Shown here piece after piece: positions 1 to 7,772 of a stretch of 42,230 bases of DNA. The notes under the pieces are model-generated. The model was not told the DNA's origin, did not search any database, and was given only the letters and a program-made list of their open reading frames with translations. Position 1 is the first letter of the stretch. Every line of letters starts with the position of its first letter. This DNA is from Rhodocyclaceae bacterium UBA2271 (GTDB lineage: Bacteria > Pseudomonadota > Gammaproteobacteria > Burkholderiales > Rhodocyclaceae), in the NCBI GenBank assembly GCA_002347405.1, contig DDXB01000070.1, positions 1 to 42,230 on the forward strand, written 5' to 3'. The translations under genes were made by a program, and so were the position numbers.

Positions 1-165
1 TGGTGAAATCGTAAATTAAATCGAGCCTGAACCCTTTTATTTTCTTTTTTCACTTCCTTTGGCTTCATCTGCCACTCCCGGAACAAGTGGCTTCTGCAAG
101 GATTACTTGATCGACCTAGACTTCTGGAATAAGATAGTAACTGATTACTCACTTATTGACTTGCG
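1..165. other. AT-rich upstream region of the tetR operon
   Basis: This stretch is clearly richer in A and T than the genes that follow and holds no convincing gene. Its right part should carry the promoter of the export operon. No clear -35/-10 pair and no strong ribosome binding site stand out before the ATG at 166. Confidence 0.4.
136..149. promoter_or_regulatory. Candidate TetR operator (AGTAA-CTGA-TTACT palindrome)
   Basis: A perfect 5-bp inverted repeat, AGTAA and TTACT around a 4-nt centre, lies 16 nt before the start of the TetR gene. TetR-family repressors usually bind short palindromes in their own promoter, so this is the best local candidate for an autoregulatory site. The arms are short and there is only one copy, so chance is possible. 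Confidence 0.3.
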
Positions 166-780
166 ATGTCTATTGAATCGAGACCGAAGAACTTACCCGC
201 AGACCAGCGCCGGGCTGTCACCGTTGAAGCGGTTATCGAACTGACGGCCGAGCAGAATCCGGGTGATATAACTACTGCCGCAATTGCCCAGCGAATGAAT
301 CTCACGCAGGGCGCGCTTTTCCGTCACTTTCCCAGCAAGGATGCAATCTGGCAGGCGGTCATGGAATGGGTGGCCGAGCGATTGCTGCAGCGGGTGGATC
401 GCGCCATTCAAGGCGCGGACTCGCCGCTTCAGGCGTTGGAAGCGGCGTTTATGACTCATATCGAATTTGTTGTCGCGCATCCCGGGGTGCCGCGCCTGCT
501 GTTCGGCGAACTGCAGCGCGCCGAGGACACTCCCGCCAAACGCATGGCGCGCACCCTGATCGGGTGTTACCGGGAACGTCTGAGCGGCCTGATTGATGTA
601 GGGAAGGCGCGCGGCGAAGTGGCGCCGGATATCGATACTGCAGCGGCCGTCATCGCTTTCATCGGCAGCATCCAGGGTCTGGTCATGCAATCGCTGCTGA
701 GCGGCAAGGCGGGACAGATGCGGGCCGACGCACCAGGCGCTTTCGCCATTTACCGTCGCGGAATCAGGAGTGCCACATGA
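166..780 (+). CDS. TetR/AcrR-family transcriptional regulator
   Basis: A 204-residue protein of normal TetR length. The N-terminal DNA-binding domain shows the family helix-turn-helix at about residues 35-62, with ITTAAIAQRMNLTQGALFRHF followed by the typical PSKDAIW. The C-terminal two thirds are helical and should form the dimer and ligand pocket; the ligand cannot be told. Its stop overlaps the next start by 4 bases (ATGA), and a membrane protein, an adaptor, a permease and an ATPase follow in the same direction. It is therefore probably the local repressor of this export operon, released by a transported compound. The ATG at 166 lacks a clear Shine-Dalgarno sequence, but the HTH spacing supports it. 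Confidence 0.9.
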   Translation: MSIESRPKNLPADQRRAVTVEAVIELTAEQNPGDITTAAIAQRMNLTQGALFRHFPSKDAIWQAVMEWVAERLLQRVDRAIQGADSPLQALEAAFMTHIEFVVAHPGVPRLLFGELQRAEDTPAKRMARTLIGCYRERLSGLIDVGKARGEVAPDIDTAAAVIAFIGSIQGLVMQSLLSGKAGQMRADAPGAFAIYRRGIRSAT

Positions 781-1184
781 AGTCTGAACGCATACTCAAA
801 TGGCTGGCCATTGCCGCCATGATTTTTGGCATCCTGACCGTGTTCAGCGGTGGCCGCGCATTGTTCGGCGGTATGGAGGCGCGCGCCGAGCTTGGCAACA
901 TCGTGCCCTTCGTACTCTGGTTTAATTTCCTGGCCGGTTTTGTCTATGTCCTCGCCGGTGTGGCGCTATTGATGGCGCGACGCTGGGCTGCCCCGATGGC
1001 CATACTCCTGGCGGTGTCGACCGTTCTCGTCTTCCTGGTCTTTGCGGCATACATTGTTACCGGCGGGGCATTTGAAGCGCGCACCGTCGGCGCCCTGTCG
1101 CTGCGATCGCTGTTCTGGATCGCGGTGGCTCTGGTCGCCCTGCGTGCCATGAAGGCGACCGCGGTGAGGAGTAACCCGCGATGA
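777..1184 (+). CDS. Small four-helix inner-membrane protein, function unknown
   Basis: A 135-residue protein with about four hydrophobic segments, roughly residues 8-30, 45-65, 70-95 and 110-130, separated by short basic loops. I do not recognise a named family with certainty. Both ends overlap neighbouring genes by 4 bases (ATGA at 777 and at 1181), so it is translationally coupled to the TetR gene and to the adaptor gene. That coupling makes it a real gene and suggests an accessory role in the ABC export system, but no catalytic or binding motif is visible. Confidence 0.75.
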   Translation: MKSERILKWLAIAAMIFGILTVFSGGRALFGGMEARAELGNIVPFVLWFNFLAGFVYVLAGVALLMARRWAAPMAILLAVSTVLVFLVFAAYIVTGGAFEARTVGALSLRSLFWIAVALVALRAMKATAVRSNPR

Positions 1185-2359
1185 ACTTCTCCTTCGATCG
1201 TCGTACCATCCTCATTGCCGCCGCTGTCCTGCTGGTCGCCGTTTTGCTGCTGTTCGTCGCGCGCAGCGGGCCACTGGCGTCGATGCGCGTCACTGTCGCG
1301 CCGGTCGCGCGGGTCGATCTGGCGCCATTGCTGTTCGGCATCGGCGTCGTCGAAGCGCGGCGCAGCTATCTGGTCGGCCCCACCACTGCCGGGCGCGTGC
1401 GCTTCGTCGCCGTGGATGTCGGCGAAGTCGTGAAAGCCGGCCAGTTGCTGGCGGAGATGGACCCGGTCGACCTCGATCAGCGTCTTGCCGCAACCAGCGC
1501 GGCCGTTCACCGCGCACAGAGTGCTGTCGATACGGCGGCGGCGCAACTTGCCGACAGTGCCGCCCGACGCAATGTGGCTGCCGCCAATGCGCGCCGCTAT
1601 GAGGAGTTGGGGCGCAAGGGTTTCGTCAGTTCCAGCGTGACCGAGGGCAAGACACAAGAGATGAATTCCGCGACGGCACAGGTTGCCGCCGCCGAAGCCG
1701 CGCTGGCCGGCTCGCGCCAGGATCTGGCCCGCCTTGATGCCGAACGCGCTGGCGCGCAACAGCAGCGCAGCAACCTGCGCCTGCTGGCGCCGGCGGACGG
1801 CGTAGTGACCGCGCGCGATGCCGAGCCGGGCTCGACCGTGGTCGCCGGACAGGCCGTCGTGCGGCTGGTCGCAGCCGACAGCCTGTGGCTCAAACTGCGC
1901 CTCGATCAGCATCGTTCGGCCGGCCTGCAAGTGGGGCTCCCGGCTGAAATCGTGTTGCGCTCACGTCCCGGCCAACTGCTTCCCGGAAAAGTCGCACGCA
2001 TTGAAATGCTCGGCGACAGCGTGACCGAAGAGCGCATCGCCCAGGTGGCCTTCGACACGCCGCCGAAGGACGTGTCCATCGGCGAAATGAGCGAAATCAC
2101 CTTGCACCCGCCGGGCGTCAAGCAGGCGCTGGCCGTGCCCAGTGCGGCAGTGCGCCTGCACGGAGGCAAGACCGGCGTCTGGCTGCTGGCTGCCGGCAAG
2201 CCGGAGTTTGTCCCGGTCAAGACGGGCACCAGCGGCGCCGACGGCAGGGTTCAGATCATCGACGGCCTCAAGGAGGGCGATATGGTAATCGTGTACAGCG
2301 AAGGTGAACTGACCGAGGACAGCCGCATCAAGGTGGTTTCCACCCTCACGGGTTCGTGA
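1181..2359 (+). CDS. HlyD/MacA-type periplasmic adaptor subunit
   Basis: A 392-residue membrane fusion protein. Residues about 10-26 form a single N-terminal membrane anchor. A lipoyl-like half follows (GRVRFVAVDVGEVVKAGQLL), then a long Ala/Gln/Arg-rich coiled-coil hairpin (about 95-195), the second lipoyl half (LLAPADGVVTARDAEPGSTV) and beta-barrel and membrane-proximal domains. Such adaptors link an inner-membrane ABC transporter to an outer-membrane channel. The next two genes encode an FtsX-type permease and an ATPase, so the trio matches the DevBCA/MacAB layout. No TolC-like gene is present in the window. The substrate is unknown. Confidence 0.88.
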   Translation: MNFSFDRRTILIAAAVLLVAVLLLFVARSGPLASMRVTVAPVARVDLAPLLFGIGVVEARRSYLVGPTTAGRVRFVAVDVGEVVKAGQLLAEMDPVDLDQRLAATSAAVHRAQSAVDTAAAQLADSAARRNVAAANARRYEELGRKGFVSSSVTEGKTQEMNSATAQVAAAEAALAGSRQDLARLDAERAGAQQQRSNLRLLAPADGVVTARDAEPGSTVVAGQAVVRLVAADSLWLKLRLDQHRSAGLQVGLPAEIVLRSRPGQLLPGKVARIEMLGDSVTEERIAQVAFDTPPKDVSIGEMSEITLHPPGVKQALAVPSAAVRLHGGKTGVWLLAAGKPEFVPVKTGTSGADGRVQIIDGLKEGDMVIVYSEGELTEDSRIKVVSTLTGS

Positions 2360-2366
2360 GCCCGTC

Positions 2367-3560
2367 ATGATCAGTCTCGCCGGCCGCGACATCCTGCATT
2401 CCTGGGGCAAGTTCGTCCTCACCGGGATCGGTCTCGGCCTCCTGATCGGCGCCACGCTGACCATGGCCGGCGTCTATCGCGGCATGGTCGATGACGCGCG
2501 GGTACTGCTGACCAACAGCGGTGCCGACATCTGGGTGGTGCAGAAGGACACCCAGGGACCGTATGCCGAGGCGTCCAGCATCCGCGACGATGTGTATCGC
2601 GGCCTGCTCGGCATGCCCGGCGTGGCGCAGGCGGCGAACGTGACCTACCTGACTATGCAGGTGCGCCATGGCGCCCGCGAGAGTCGCAGCATGGTGGTCG
2701 GATTCGAACCGGGACAACCCGGAGAGCCGGGCTATCTGGTGGCGGGGCGACGCCTGGTGCGCAGTCACTACGAAGCCATCGCCGATGTGAAAACCGGCTT
2801 CCGCCTCGGCGACCGCATCCGCATCCGCCGCCACGATTACGAAGTGGTCGGCCTGACGCAGCGGATGGTGTCGTCCGGTGGCGATCCGATGGTTTTCATT
2901 CCGCTCAAGGACGCGCAGGAAGCGCAGTTTCTCAAGGACAACGACGCGATCATCGCCGACCGCGCGCGCACGGCGGCCAACCCCGCCCTGAACCGCCCCG
3001 GCGTGCCCGGCCTGCTCGACGCGGTGACGGCGTCGCAGACCATCAATCACAGCGTCAATGCGGTGCTGGTAAAAGTCGGCGCTGGCGATACGGCGGAAAC
3101 CGTGGCGCAGGAAATCCGCCGCTGGAAACACCTGCAGGCCTACACCCGCGAGCAGATGGAGGAGATCCTGATCGCCAAGCTGATCGCCACTTCGGCCAAG
3201 CAGATCGGCATGTTCCTCGCCATCCTCACCATCGTCAGCGCGGCGATTGTCGCCTTCATCATCTACACCATGACGCTGGGCAAGATTCGCGAAATCGCCG
3301 TGCTGAAACTGATCGGCACCCGCAATCGCACCATCGCCGGCATGATCCTGCAACAGGCGCTCGGCCTCGGCCTGATCGGCTTCGTGGTCGGCAAGATCTC
3401 CGCCACGCTGTGGGCGCCGGCCTTTCCCAAATACGTGCTGTTGGAGACGGCGGACGCCATGCGCGCCCTGGCCATCGTCATGCTGGTCTGCGCGCTGGCC
3501 AGTACGCTGGCCATTCGCGCCGCGCTGAAGGTCGACCCGGCGACGGCGATCGGAGGCTGA
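2367..3560 (+). CDS. FtsX/MacB-type ABC transporter permease (DevC-like)
   Basis: A 397-residue permease of the FtsX superfamily. It has one N-terminal membrane helix (about 15-35), a large periplasmic domain (about 40-270) and three C-terminal helices (about 275-300, 325-350, 370-390), the standard topology of the MacB/LolC/DevC group. The C-terminal part contains KIREIAVLKLIGTRNRTI, a family hallmark. It starts 7 bases after the adaptor stop and ends 1 base before the ATPase start. Around residue 236 the sequence reads KVGAGDTA, encoded by one copy of an interspersed 24-bp DNA element found elsewhere in this window. Here it fits a surface position without obviously lengthening the protein. 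Confidence 0.9.
   Translation: MISLAGRDILHSWGKFVLTGIGLGLLIGATLTMAGVYRGMVDDARVLLTNSGADIWVVQKDTQGPYAEASSIRDDVYRGLLGMPGVAQAANVTYLTMQVRHGARESRSMVVGFEPGQPGEPGYLVAGRRLVRSHYEAIADVKTGFRLGDRIRIRRHDYEVVGLTQRMVSSGGDPMVFIPLKDAQEAQFLKDNDAIIADRARTAANPALNRPGVPGLLDAVTASQTINHSVNAVLVKVGAGDTAETVAQEIRRWKHLQAYTREQMEEILIAKLIATSAKQIGMFLAILTIVSAAIVAFIIYTMTLGKIREIAVLKLIGTRNRTIAGMILQQALGLGLIGFVVGKISATLWAPAFPKYVLLETADAMRALAIVMLVCALASTLAIRAALKVDPATAIGG
3072..3095 (+). repeat. Interspersed 24-bp element, copy 1 (inside the FtsX-type permease gene)
   Basis: AAAGTCGGCGCTGGCG followed by AT and ACGGCG. It is read in frame as KVGAGDTA within the permease gene. It is identical over all 24 bases to the copy at 26843-26866 in an unrelated gene. 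Confidence 0.7.
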
Positions 3561-3561
3561 G

Positions 3562-4278
3562 ATGGACGAAGGGATACACATCGAAGGCCTCAGTAAACGC
3601 TACGGCGCGGGCGACACCGCCGTCGATGCGTTGAAGGACGTCAACATGCGCATCGCGCCCGGCGAGGTGGTCGGCCTGGTCGGTCCCAGCGGATCGGGCA
3701 AGACCACGCTACTCAAGTGCCTCGGCGCGGTAATCGAACCGACGCGCGGCCGCATGATCCTCGGCGGAGAAGTGATCTACGACAGTGAGCAGGGCGGCTG
3801 GAAAACCAAGGATTTGCGCGCCTTGCGGCGCGACCGCATCGGCTTCATCTTCCAGGCGCCCTACCTGATTCCCTTCCTCGATGTCACCGACAACGTCGCC
3901 CTGCTACCGATGCTGGCGGGACGCGCGAATGGCACATCCCGGGTGCGTGCGCTGGAACTGCTGCAGGCGCTCGACGTCGCGCATCGCGCCAAGGCGCAAC
4001 CGAGCGAGCTTTCCGGTGGCGAGCAGCAGCGCGTCTCGATCGCCCGCGCGCTGGCCAATCAGCCCCCGGTGATCCTCGCCGACGAACCCACCGCACCGCT
4101 CGACAGCCAGCGGGCACTGGCCGTGGTGCGCATCCTCAACCAGATGGCGAGCCAATACCAGACCGCGATTATTGTCGTCACCCACGACGAAAAAATCATT
4201 CCGACCTTCAAGCGGATCTATCACATTCGCGACGGAAGGACGGTGGAAGAGCCGGGGGAAGGACGCGAGATTTCCTAA
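3562..4278 (+). CDS. ABC transporter ATP-binding protein (LolD/MacB/DevA type)
   Basis: A 238-residue ATPase with the complete motif set: Walker A GPSGSGKTT (residues 41-49), Q-loop FQAP (97-100), signature LSGGEQQR (150-157), Walker B VILADEP (170-176) and the switch His in VTHDEK. The length and the pairing with an FtsX-type permease place it with the mechanotransmission exporters (LolD, MacB, DevA). It starts one base after the permease stop and is the last gene of the operon. It would power export by the adaptor and permease encoded just upstream; the substrate is not evident. Confidence 0.93.
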   Translation: MDEGIHIEGLSKRYGAGDTAVDALKDVNMRIAPGEVVGLVGPSGSGKTTLLKCLGAVIEPTRGRMILGGEVIYDSEQGGWKTKDLRALRRDRIGFIFQAPYLIPFLDVTDNVALLPMLAGRANGTSRVRALELLQALDVAHRAKAQPSELSGGEQQRVSIARALANQPPVILADEPTAPLDSQRALAVVRILNQMASQYQTAIIVVTHDEKIIPTFKRIYHIRDGRTVEEPGEGREIS

Positions 4279-4294
4279 AGAGGACCGTCAGCCG

Positions 4295-4650
4295 TCAAGC
4301 GATATCCAGCATCAAATGCCCAACCGGATCGGCGGCTGGCTTCACCTTGATTTCGATGTCGTAGCCGAGCCGATTCAGGCAATCCATCAGCTTGCGCTCG
4401 GACAGATTGGAAAAGTCGCCACGCATCATGTCGGACACCTTCGGTTGGGTGATCCCCATGCGCTTTGCTGCTTCTTGCTGGGTAAGCCCAAGCCGGCGCA
4501 TGGCCTTCCTGATCTCGCCAAACCGGATTTGATCTTGATCTTGAGCTTGTCGGCATCGGGCAGACCCGAATCGGCAAAGACATTGCCAGAACTGCGTTGC
4601 ACCTCAACATCGTCAATGATTCGTTTTTTTATTTCTTGGCTCCTTGGCAA
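4295..4650 (-). pseudogene. Frameshifted XRE/HTH antitoxin-like regulator
   Basis: Two overlapping minus-strand frames together give one member of a small XRE family often paired with HigB-type toxins. The first part, from a TTG at 4650, reads VQRSSGNVFADSGLPDADKL. The second part, ending at 4295, reads EIRKAMRRLGLTQQEAAKRM and continues with the HTH core ITQPKVSDMMRG. The join requires a one-base shift near 4517-4520, where GGTTTGGC runs directly into GAGATCAGG. A short HTH-only product could still start from the ATG at 4501. No HigB-like toxin gene lies upstream; that side is occupied by a deleted phosphatase fragment. The gene is most likely dead. Confidence 0.65.
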
Positions 4651-4721
4651 GCGCCTGATCAGTGCCGGGATTGAAGAGTATCTGGGGTGTTGGCGTGTGA
4701 CGGAGTTTCAACTGAGGTAAG

Positions 4722-4848
4722 CCGCTGCCAGGAGAAGGCTTCAGCCTGCCCGCAGGTAGTCGCGCCGTTGAGCGTGGCGCCGTGACCGCGCAGGGCGGCG
4801 AAGGATTCATCGTGCATCGGGTCGAAAACGATGCCGGCCTCGATGCGC
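4722..4848 (-). pseudogene. Internally deleted copy of the inositol-monophosphatase-family gene
   Basis: Bases 4730-4770 match the 3' end of the phosphatase gene (about 7750-7799), including CAGCCTGCCCGCAGGTAGTC. Without a break they continue as a match to 8142-8225 of the same gene, for example GGATTCATCGTGCATCGGG. About 342 bp of the intact gene are missing between the two blocks and the 5' third is absent. Both sides of the joint share GCC, as expected for microhomology-mediated deletion. The matches are near identical, so the copy is recent. No function is expected. Confidence 0.8.
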
Positions 4849-4930
4849 CACAGTGACAGTGTTGGCTACACCACCGACCACCGAGGCACCGGCCTGGATT
4901 CCGCCACCACAAGAGTAAGCCGGCTGACTG
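4849..4930. other. Unassigned gap
   Basis: Between the phosphatase fragment and the AsmA stop codon I see no gene, repeat or regulatory signal that can be named. Confidence 0.4.
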
Positions 4931-6880
4931 TCATTTAGCGGGGCGCGGCGTCATGTCGCTCGCCTTCACACCGGCATCCGATTTGGCCTGGCTCATGAGC
5001 GCGGTGCAGTTGCTATTCTTGTCCTTGCCAAAGTCGAGCAGCGGTATCAGCGCGCCTATTCCTGCTGTCGCCACACCCAGAGCCACCGCGAGACCGCCGC
5101 GCGCGAGCGCGCCGCCCGCTTCAGGCCGCACCAGCGGGGTCTTGAACGTTCCGTTGACCGCGATGGGGCCGCGCAGCGATGCCAGACTAAAACCCTTGCT
5201 CTGAGACACCAATCTGAGGTGCAGCGATTCGTCGGCAAAGTTCACATGGCCGCTACCGGTAATGTTGACCTTGGACGTATCAAGCACCAAGGCCTCTACT
5301 TTGAAATCACCATCGACCGCTTTGAAATTACCCACCATGCAATGAATCGGGACCTGCGTGTCGCCGCCCAGCAGCACCCCGATCGAATTGGCGATGTCGA
5401 GGTTCGACAGCCTGAGCATTAACTCGCTGACCGACCCGCCATCCATGATCAGCGCTGCTTCGCCGTTCGCTGATGCGAGCATTTGCGCGATCGAGTTGCC
5501 TTTGGCATCGAGTTTGGCGCGCCCCCCAATGGTGCCGGTACTGGCGCCAGCCAGCTTGGAAGCCGGGAACATCCGATCCAGTTGCAGACCTTTCGCGGTA
5601 ATGTCTGCGTGTGTCAGGATGCTAGGTTTACGCCCGTCCATTTCGATTTGCGACACCAGATTTCCGCCGGCCACCCTGAAATCCAGCGGCGCAAGCTTTA
5701 GCTTACCGTTGCTGACGATGAGATGCGCACTCATTTTCTCGAGCGGCATTTTCTCGGTGAGAATATTCTCGCCACGAAAATGTACATTTGCGTCCGCTGC
5801 TAACAGTTTTTCAAGGCTGAACGGCTCGGCCGGCAGCACCCTGTCTTTGGGCGGCGGAATCTGGCTCGACTTCGTGCCACGGTCAGCTCCTATGAAGCCG
5901 CCAAAATCTTTCATATCCAGTTTTTGCGACACCAGGTTGGCGGTTATCATTTGCGGACGCTTGCCCCGGTCGACCGCGAATTCTCCGGCGAGATCGCTGC
6001 GTCCGACGATACCTTTGAAGTGGTCAAAAACCCACATGTCATCGGTATGATTCAGGAATCCGGCGAGCTTGTATGGCGGTGTGGGTGGAATCGGCACACC
6101 TATGATCGGAAAGAGCAGCGCAAGGTCGCTGCCCTCGATCGTGAAGTTCAGTTTCTCTCCCTTTAGGCGCAGAGGATCAAGCAACGTACCTGCGACGCTG
6201 GCTTTGGTTGTCCCGAGCATTGCGTTCGCCTTGATCGGGTACGGACGGTCCGCGCTGCGCAGACTCAGCAAAGCCCCGCCTCGCGCGTAGAACGAGGCCG
6301 GCAGACCCTTGATGCGCCCTTTTCCCGTGACTTCCAGGCTGTCTTCGGGATGGTCTTTTTCGGCTGCAAGCGTTTTGACGTCAAGCGCCAGGTCGGTTTT
6401 GGTTGTCGGATCGCGATACGTTGCACTGCCGTGATCAATGGTTAGTACATCGACGGTCGGAAATTCAAGCGGCTTGTTCTTGCTCCGCTCAGTGAAGGTC
6501 CAGTTGGGTGTGCCGTCCGGGCTTACTTCAAACGCAAAATGAGGTTCGGATAAGGCTATCGCGGGAAATTCCACTCGGCCGGCCAGCAATTTCAAAAGGT
6601 CAATTCTGAAATCGAGGCGCTTGAGCGTGGCCATCGTGGGCTCGCGACCCCATGCCGCGTTCCCGATGACAATATCGTTGGCAACGATGCGCGGTCGCAA
6701 TGAAAGATGGACGTTCAAATCGCCATTGATGGCAAAGGTTCTGCCGGTGGAACTGATGACCTTGCGCGCGATCGGGTCGCGCAACGAGTTCCAGTCGAAG
6801 AACGCGACGACCAGAATGGTCAGCACGATAAGCGTGAGAAAAACTCCGCCTATCACTTTGAGCGAACGCGGCAGCGTCAT
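4931..6880 (-). CDS. AsmA-family protein
   Basis: A 649-residue protein of the AsmA family. An N-terminal membrane anchor (about residues 8-28) is followed by the family's opening segment (FDWNSLRDPIARKVISSTGR...INGDLNV), then a long stretch of alternating short beta strands and a C-terminal AsmA-like domain ending near residue 600. A hydrophobic Ala/Gly-rich segment lies at about 595-625. AsmA-like proteins sit in the inner membrane with a periplasmic part and are linked to outer-membrane assembly and phospholipid transport between membranes. Its ATG overlaps the stop of the upstream small gene by 4 bases, so the two form an operon. Confidence 0.88.
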   Translation of the reverse strand: MTLPRSLKVIGGVFLTLIVLTILVVAFFDWNSLRDPIARKVISSTGRTFAINGDLNVHLSLRPRIVANDIVIGNAAWGREPTMATLKRLDFRIDLLKLLAGRVEFPAIALSEPHFAFEVSPDGTPNWTFTERSKNKPLEFPTVDVLTIDHGSATYRDPTTKTDLALDVKTLAAEKDHPEDSLEVTGKGRIKGLPASFYARGGALLSLRSADRPYPIKANAMLGTTKASVAGTLLDPLRLKGEKLNFTIEGSDLALLFPIIGVPIPPTPPYKLAGFLNHTDDMWVFDHFKGIVGRSDLAGEFAVDRGKRPQMITANLVSQKLDMKDFGGFIGADRGTKSSQIPPPKDRVLPAEPFSLEKLLAADANVHFRGENILTEKMPLEKMSAHLIVSNGKLKLAPLDFRVAGGNLVSQIEMDGRKPSILTHADITAKGLQLDRMFPASKLAGASTGTIGGRAKLDAKGNSIAQMLASANGEAALIMDGGSVSELMLRLSNLDIANSIGVLLGGDTQVPIHCMVGNFKAVDGDFKVEALVLDTSKVNITGSGHVNFADESLHLRLVSQSKGFSLASLRGPIAVNGTFKTPLVRPEAGGALARGGLAVALGVATAGIGALIPLLDFGKDKNSNCTALMSQAKSDAGVKASDMTPRPAK

Positions 6881-7263
6881 GGCGGTGGGGAGGGTGGCCC
6901 GCGGCGCTTCAATGCCGCCGCGCCGTGCTGAAGGACAAACGCCAACAGCTGCGCGCCATGGAGCGAGATGAGCGTCCGCACGAGAACTCGACTGGATGCC
7001 GCCGCAGCAGAGTCCGCGTTGTCCGGTAGGCCCGCAGACATGAGCGGGTTCGCCGCAATATAGGCCGACGTATCAGTGACCAGCTTCTTCTGTGTGGCAT
7101 TCAGACATTCGCCCTGTTCGCCAAGCCACTCGGCAGCCAGGGCGACTGACGCAGCCGCCTTGTCCACTACATGGTGCGCCATTGCCGCAACCTGGTCAAT
7201 CGCGGGCTCGCGTGTGCCTTCCTGCTTTGCTGTCAACGCACAACCGAGCGCCGTCGAAACCAT
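6877..7263 (-). CDS. Small lipoprotein-like protein, N-terminus probably disrupted
   Basis: The frame from the ATG at 7263 encodes 128 residues beginning MVSTALGC, followed by a helical Ala-rich domain with one further Cys (GECLNATQKK). No known family is recognised. Upstream in frame the DNA reads TYLVGILMVSTALGC. That is a good lipoprotein signal with an LGC lipobox, but a TGA precedes it and there is no ATG, GTG or TTG start. One base fewer between a GTG and the TAC codon would restore a complete signal peptide. Either translation starts at 7263 without a usable signal, or the gene carries a frameshift. The 4-base overlap with the AsmA gene argues that it was once a real coupled gene. Confidence 0.55.
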   Translation of the reverse strand: MVSTALGCALTAKQEGTREPAIDQVAAMAHHVVDKAAASVALAAEWLGEQGECLNATQKKLVTDTSAYIAANPLMSAGLPDNADSAAAASSRVLVRTLISLHGAQLLAFVLQHGAAALKRRGPPSPPP

Positions 7264-7499
7264 CAGGATGCCGACCAGGTATGTTCACTTGCGTGCGTTA
7301 TTTGACTTGTCATGCCGTTTCCTTTGCACTAGATGCTCGGCTGAGCGATTTCAGACTACGAGCACTTTTCGCCGACCGATGCAGGCATGCCATCCTACGA
7401 GTCTTGCCAACGAGAAAGATCGATGAGGTTGGCGAAGAATAACTGGCCGGCGTATGAATGTCCGTACGCTGCCGCACGTAAATCGGCTGGGCATGGTCG
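7264..7499. other. Non-coding or decayed stretch
   Basis: I find no convincing gene here. The stretch lies between the broken lipoprotein-like gene and the transposase remnant and probably contains decayed mobile-element flank, but nothing in it can be identified. Confidence 0.35.
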
Positions 7500-7745
7500 C
7501 TCGCTGCTGACATTCGATACGGCACAAGTACGCCGGCTGCTCGCCGAAATCGGTGCCGGTGGCCGGCTCATGGCATTGGAAGGCATCGGCCCATTACCGC
7601 CGCGGCATTGGTTACCCGCGTGGGAAATGCTCGGGCATTCAAGAGCGGGCGTCAGTTCGCCGCCTGGCTGGGCCTGACGCCACGACAAAACTCAAGTGGC
7701 GGCAAGACCAGTCCGGGTGCCATCAGCGTTCAACAGCAGTTACTG
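7500..7745 (+). pseudogene. IS110/IS1111-family transposase remnant
   Basis: Two frames together give the C-terminal part of an IS110-family transposase. The first reads RLMALEGIGPL up to about 7595. After a one-base shift the second reads ALVTRVGNARAFKSGRQFA and then WLGLTPRQNSSGGKT. This is the conserved transposase-20 region (GIGPLTA...F.SGRQFAAWLGL.PRQ.SSGGK). The N-terminal DEDD nuclease half and the element ends are not seen, so it is a dead 3' fragment. It abuts the 3' end of the phosphatase gene, whose deleted copy lies 3 kb away, so the element may have helped create that rearrangement. Confidence 0.75.
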
Positions 7746-7772
7746 AGGCAAGGCCGCTGCCAGGAGAAGGGG

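Noticed and set aside
2346..3581. A 411-codon minus-strand frame
   Set aside because: It is antisense to the FtsX-type permease and rich in His, Gln and Arg without any motif.
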